A stretch of DNA of 5,759 bases from Deltaproteobacteria bacterium (lineage in GTDB: Bacteria; Desulfobacterota; Syntrophia; Syntrophales; Fen-1087): contig JAPLJM010000239.1 of NCBI GenBank assembly GCA_026388595.1, positions 1 through 5,759 on the forward strand, read 5' to 3'. Both the position numbers and the translations under genes were made by a program. Of the stretch, positions 5,604 through 5,759 are shown piece by piece. A model generated the notes under the pieces. The model made no database searches. It saw only the letters and a program-made list of their open reading frames with translations, and was not told where the DNA came from. How positions within the stretch are numbered: the first letter of the stretch is position 1; each line of letters opens with the position of its first letter.

Positions 5604-5628
5604 CAGGGTCGCGCATGGAACTTACCTT
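5600..5628 (+). promoter_or_regulatory. Weak candidate promoter upstream of dnaJ-like gene
   Basis: A perfect TTGACA (5600-5605) overlaps the purC stop codon. At 17 nt spacing the -10 is TACCTT (5623-5628), with only 3 of 6 matches. A TATAAA at 5639-5644 has no good -35 partner. The sequence does not resemble a heat-shock sigma32 promoter. The gene may instead be read from the purC transcript. Confidence 0.25.
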
Positions 5629-5700
5629 ACTGGGTGACTATAAAAGCTCTCCGAGCACAGCTGTGAAAATCAAAACAATGGAGTAAACAAGAAATCTTAC

Positions 5701-5759
5701 ATGATAAAACGTTGTTATTACGAAGTCCTGGAAGTGGAGAAAAACGCCACCGAAGAGGA
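5701..5759 (+). CDS. DnaJ-family co-chaperone, N-terminus only (cut by window end)
   Basis: Only 19 codons and 2 bases are present, reading MIKRCYYEVLEVEKNATEE. This is the first helix of a J domain, compare the usual KRDYYEVLGV opening of DnaJ. J-domain proteins stimulate the ATPase of DnaK (Hsp70). Two positions depart from the common form: Cys5 instead of Asp and Glu11 instead of Gly. The HPD motif, glycine/phenylalanine region and zinc fingers lie outside the window, so true DnaJ cannot be told from a CbpA-like or other J protein. Upstream AAGAAA (5689-5694) is a weak ribosome binding site; TGGAG (5679-5683) is too distant at 17 nt. The gene is 97 bp downstream of purC, same strand. Confidence 0.75.
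   Translation, partial: MIKRCYYEVLEVEKNATEE

Noticed and set aside
5594..5609. CCCT-TGAC-AGGG as a terminator after purC
   Set aside because: The stem is only 4 bp and no T-run follows. No convincing intrinsic terminator was found anywhere in the window.
1..5759. CRISPR arrays, tRNA or rRNA genes, toxin-antitoxin or phage-defence genes
   Set aside because: No tandem spaced repeats, RNA gene signatures or defence-type protein motifs were seen on either strand.

Overview
The window looks like a moderately GC-rich bacterial chromosome segment, most likely from a deltaproteobacterium in the broad sense (Desulfobacterota, Syntrophales-like). That placement is an inference. It rests on the gene styles and on a palindromic intergenic element at 3173-3298 whose sequence resembles, from memory, repeats scattered through such genomes. 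There is no rRNA, tRNA, CRISPR array, transposase or phage gene here. Apart from the ends, the window is densely coded with short gaps.

Layout: 1-857 on the minus strand is the N-terminal ~285 residues of a nitronate monooxygenase / 2-nitropropane dioxygenase-like flavoprotein, cut by the window edge. A divergent control region (858-1032) separates it from a plus-strand series. This series starts with a PPC/DUF296 domain protein (1033-1476), followed after 12 bp by an alpha/beta hydrolase of the EstC/hydroxynitrile-lyase-like group (1489-2244). Next comes a ~210 bp stretch that may hold a TTG-started small ORF (2288-2461), whose stop overlaps the start of a glycerophosphodiester phosphodiesterase (2458-3174). 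The palindromic repeat begins at that stop codon. Then come a class I SAM methyltransferase (3338-3910), a 153 bp gap with a good hairpin, a single-domain metallo-beta-lactamase-fold hydrolase of the glyoxalase II type (4064-4693), purC (SAICAR synthase, 4695-5603) only 1 bp further on, and the first 19 codons of a dnaJ-like gene (5701 to the edge).

Functionally the genes form a mixed metabolic neighbourhood rather than one pathway. The left half may be a small detoxification or catabolic group (flavin oxidoreductase, hydrolase, PPC protein) around one divergent promoter region. The right half is housekeeping: purine synthesis, a glyoxalase-type thiolesterase and the start of a chaperone gene. 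The metallo-hydrolase and purC are almost certainly co-transcribed. I found no clear evidence of an undescribed multi-gene system. The most unusual signals are non-coding: the palindromic repeat, the mirror-image divergent promoters, the hairpin before the metallo-hydrolase, and the possible small ORF coupled to the phosphodiesterase gene.
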